DNA from: Cantharellus purpuraceus
Lineage: Eukaryota; Basidiomycota; Agaricomycetes; Cantharellales; Hydnaceae
DNA length: 64,000 bases
Assembly (NCBI GenBank): GCA_025174535.1
Contig: JALBUN010000014.1
Span: forward strand, 1 to 64,000
Direction: 5' to 3'
Positions 61,701 through 64,000 of the stretch are shown piece by piece. The translations under genes were made by a program, and so were the position numbers. A model generated the notes under the pieces. The model worked only from the letters and a program-made list of their open reading frames with translations. It ran no database searches and was not told the origin of the DNA. Each line of letters opens with the position of its first letter. Positions within the stretch are counted from its first letter, which is position 1.

Positions 61701-62869
61701 CGCTATGTGCTTCTCGGCTTTTGAGCGTGGATGTGGATGAGGACACGGATCTCCGGAATGCGGGTTTGGACAGCAATACGCAAGTGCGCCTTGTGCGTAT
61801 GATTCTGGATCTCTTTGGGCCTCCATCATTAGGGTAAGTTGTATGATATATCTCAGGTATTGTTGCTGACTCTATATCTAGTGTGACGGCATTCATGCAG
61901 CCCACCTGCACGCCTAGGATTTTGTCTGCGTCTCTTGTGGAGGATGCGGCCGTCGCTCCAACGCTTCCACCCTATGCCTCGGTTCTACAACACGGAAACG
62001 ACACGGTCTATGTCCTGCTTGCGCCTGGTGGTGGCAGTTGTGCTTCGTTTGCAGATCTGATCGACGCTCTTCCTCGGTCGGTCACAATCCTGGGACTCGA
62101 GCATCCTAACTATGTTCGGCCGACGAGCCGGCAATATTCTGTCGACGACCTTAGCGAGCTCTATATCGATGCACTAAAGCAGTACCCTGGCAGTATCAAG
62201 GAATGCGTGCTAGTCGGAGCATCGTTCGGTGGTGTGGTTGGTGTCGAACTGGCAACGCAGCTTCCTCAACACGGGTTCAAGGTTTCCTCGATCGCACTCC
62301 TCGATACCCCTTGGCCTGGCTCGTTACCATCTGGTGCCTTCAGTGTGAACGGTTTCCTCCGCGACGTTTATGGCATCATCATGCGCTCCCGCGAGTTGGA
62401 CTACCCCACGCCCAATCAATCCCCCCCGCGTCCATCTACGCCCTCCAGTTATAAATCCCTCCCCGACTGTGGCGATGGTAGTAACGGTGGATGTGCGACA
62501 TTCGAGAGCATGGCGGTACCATTTGACGCAGCGAGCTTTGAAGCCTTCCTTGCGTCTGCCGCCGTTGCGGGTGGCGACAGCTCAGAGGCGTTTCGGCGCG
62601 TGCAAAAGTCAGACTGGAGGACGCTTTCTGCAGTGTATGCGGATAATATCTGCGCGTTGGAACGGCATAGCGTGGACGACGTGCGCTTGGATGTCCCTGC
62701 GCTGTATATTCACGCGGCGGTGGATGGACTGGATCGTCATGCCCTTGCGCCGTGGTCGGATGTTTTTTCGAGGTTGTTTGTGAAGCATATTGATGCGCCG
62801 CATGCATCGGTATATACGGGGGAGAACGCGAAAGCGGTTGTAGCATCTATGGCGAGGATCGTTTCTTGA
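55723..62869 (+). CDS. hybrid NRPS-PKS synthetase, C-A-T-T-KS-T-TE
   Basis: About 18 short introns join into a continuous frame of about 2,040 codons. C domain: VVSHHIALDGSS. A domain: YIVFTSGSTG joined to KPKGVEIEHRN, NAYGPTE, ERLYRTGDRGK, GRIDREVKVRGYRIE and LPLNTNDKVD. Two carrier domains follow, each with its Ser rebuilt across an intron (LGGNSLLA at about 59414 and AGGHSLAV at about 59790). KS: IAIIGLSGRFPGADNPDELY, active Cys in NTACSSGMVAL, His in ELHGSGTS, and NKGNLGNCEAASG where Asn replaces the usual second His. There is no acyltransferase; after the KS comes a carrier with NAGLDSNTQV, then a thioesterase with VGASFGG and APHASVY. The overall type resembles tenuazonic-acid synthetase TAS1 (C-A-T-KS). 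The product is probably an amino-acid-derived acylated or cyclised metabolite; its identity is unknown. Expression is probably cytosolic. Confidence 0.92.
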
Positions 62870-63435
62870 CTTTATTATTCAGAGCCATATTTATGCCCGT
62901 GGCTAAGCTCCCCTTCTGACATTCTTTATCCGTCGTGGTTTATACGCCACTGTGTTGTGCAACCAAATAGATTAGAGGGGCGAATCATTCCCTCAGCTCC
63001 CTCCCTGCCTCTCTTTTATTTTCAGTCTTTCATTGTTTTCTCTCGTCTTGTTCACAGTCATTTGCTACGTGTTTGGTCTTACATCTTGCGCATTGTCAGC
63101 TGGTACCCTTCTGTACCTCATTGTCTTACATACAATCTAATATAAAACCTATCAGACAATCCAATACTTGTGGCTTATCAGGCCTCAAGATTAGCAACAT
63201 TGGGTGCCCAATATTTATCAGCAAGTTTGTTTATCCCATAATATTTGCCTTCGAGCATGGACGTTGATGATTCTTAGTTGTTACTATGGACATTTTCAAC
63301 TTGAAAACGGTTTTCGTACAGAGGTAATTCTGGATTAATTATTCAAAATTCCACGAGAGGAAACTTGCTTCCTTGCCATTATTTGTGGACCATATTTAAT
63401 CAATGACATGCGTCAAGGGTCGCTCTTTGTAACGA
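62870..63435. other. 3' flank of the NRPS-PKS gene
   Basis: No gene is recognised in this AT-rich stretch. Confidence 0.5.
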
Positions 63436-63793
63436 TCACCAAGCGAGCACCGCACGTAGATCCATTCGCGGCGGTCCGTCTCCGCGGAGGAACATATTGT
63501 AACCGAAGCGGTTTGTTCCGTCGCATCCGATGCGCAGACTGCAAGGGCCGATCGCTGTCTCTATTACATTGAAAAGTGTATCAAAGTGATGCAAATATTG
63601 ACTGCGGGTATACAGTCGCTTTTCTAATGGGAGAGGCCTGTGCAATGTTTATGTTGACGAGACGGGTGAGGTGGCTAAATCGGGAAGCGACTATTTCCCC
63701 AAATGGGAGATGAGATTGCCCGAGATAGTCAACCTGTGTCACGGTCGTGACGTCACGAGCAGTGCCATCCTGATTTCCGCTTGTCGTTGACAA
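63436..63793 (-). CDS. unrecognised gene fragment, minus strand
   Basis: Two overlapping minus-strand frames (63793-63581 and 63645-63436) look like parts of one gene. The second reads YTRSQYLHHFDTLFNVIE and then GPCSLRIGCDGTNRFGYN, ending in DLRAVLAW. The first starts MSTTSGNQDGTA. No intron of normal size joins them, so there is either a frameshift or missing upstream exons to the right. I do not recognise the family. It may be a small gene or a decayed one at the border of the metabolite locus. Confidence 0.3.
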
Positions 63794-64000
63794 GTTCAGA
63801 TTTATTTTACGATGAGTGCCTTTTGGGTATAACTCATCCTAGCACAATAGGCATCTACATGATAGGTATCCAGTCTGTTATGATGCGCTGCATCGGGAGA
63901 CATCATTGATACGCCACTTTCTATGGTACGCCACAGTGCCATCATTGCACCGGCGCCGGCTGCTCTATTTTAATTAAGTTTGAGATCACCGGGTGTGGTT
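63794..64000. other. window end
   Basis: No feature is supported in the last 200 bases. Confidence 0.5.

Noticed and set aside
1..64000. CRISPR arrays, tRNA or rRNA genes
   Set aside because: No regularly spaced repeats and no convincing tRNA A/B-box pairs were noticed by eye; a tRNA scan would be needed to be sure.

Overview
The window is genomic DNA from a filamentous basidiomycete, most likely an agaricomycete. The signs are many short (about 48-65 bp) GT-AG introns, a NACHT-WD40 STAND protein, KDZ and Ty3/Gypsy and Ty1/Copia transposon remains, and intron-rich orthologues of SET1, RSC7/NPL6, TBCC and RPL41. It was read by eye only; splice models are inferred from frame continuity, GT/AG sites and conserved motifs.
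Bases 1-16,600 are a graveyard of mobile elements: a broken Ty3/Gypsy pol, an antisense KDZ transposase remnant, antisense and sense LTRs, a nearly complete but inactivated Ty1/Copia pol interrupted by a 1.39-kb TSD-flanked TG..CA insertion, and a small palindromic repeat. This part is poor in CpG, and paired copies of the repeats differ mainly by CpG to TpG/CpA changes.
Bases 17,850-31,430 hold accessory genes: a NACHT-WD40 NLR-like protein with a tandemly amplified exon, an Lpx1-like alpha/beta hydrolase, a dead aspartic protease copy and a probably intact secreted aspartic protease. A Tc1/mariner fragment follows at 32.4-32.7 kb.
Bases 34,097-49,002 are a housekeeping island: SET1 (H3K4 methyltransferase), a UPF0415/DUF1308 protein, RSC7/NPL6 (chromatin remodelling), the 25-residue ribosomal protein eL41, a small unrecognised nuclear-looking protein and tubulin cofactor C.
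Bases 49,003-62,869 are a secondary-metabolite locus. A decayed, internally deleted relic lies at 51.6-52.6 kb. Downstream is an apparently intact hybrid NRPS-PKS gene of about 2,040 codons with the order C-A-T-T-KS-T-TE. It has no acyltransferase domain, and its KS has Asn where the second catalytic His of PKS ketosynthases is expected. This resembles the fungal tenuazonic-acid synthetase type (C-A-T-KS) with extra carrier and thioesterase domains, and is the most interesting system in the window.
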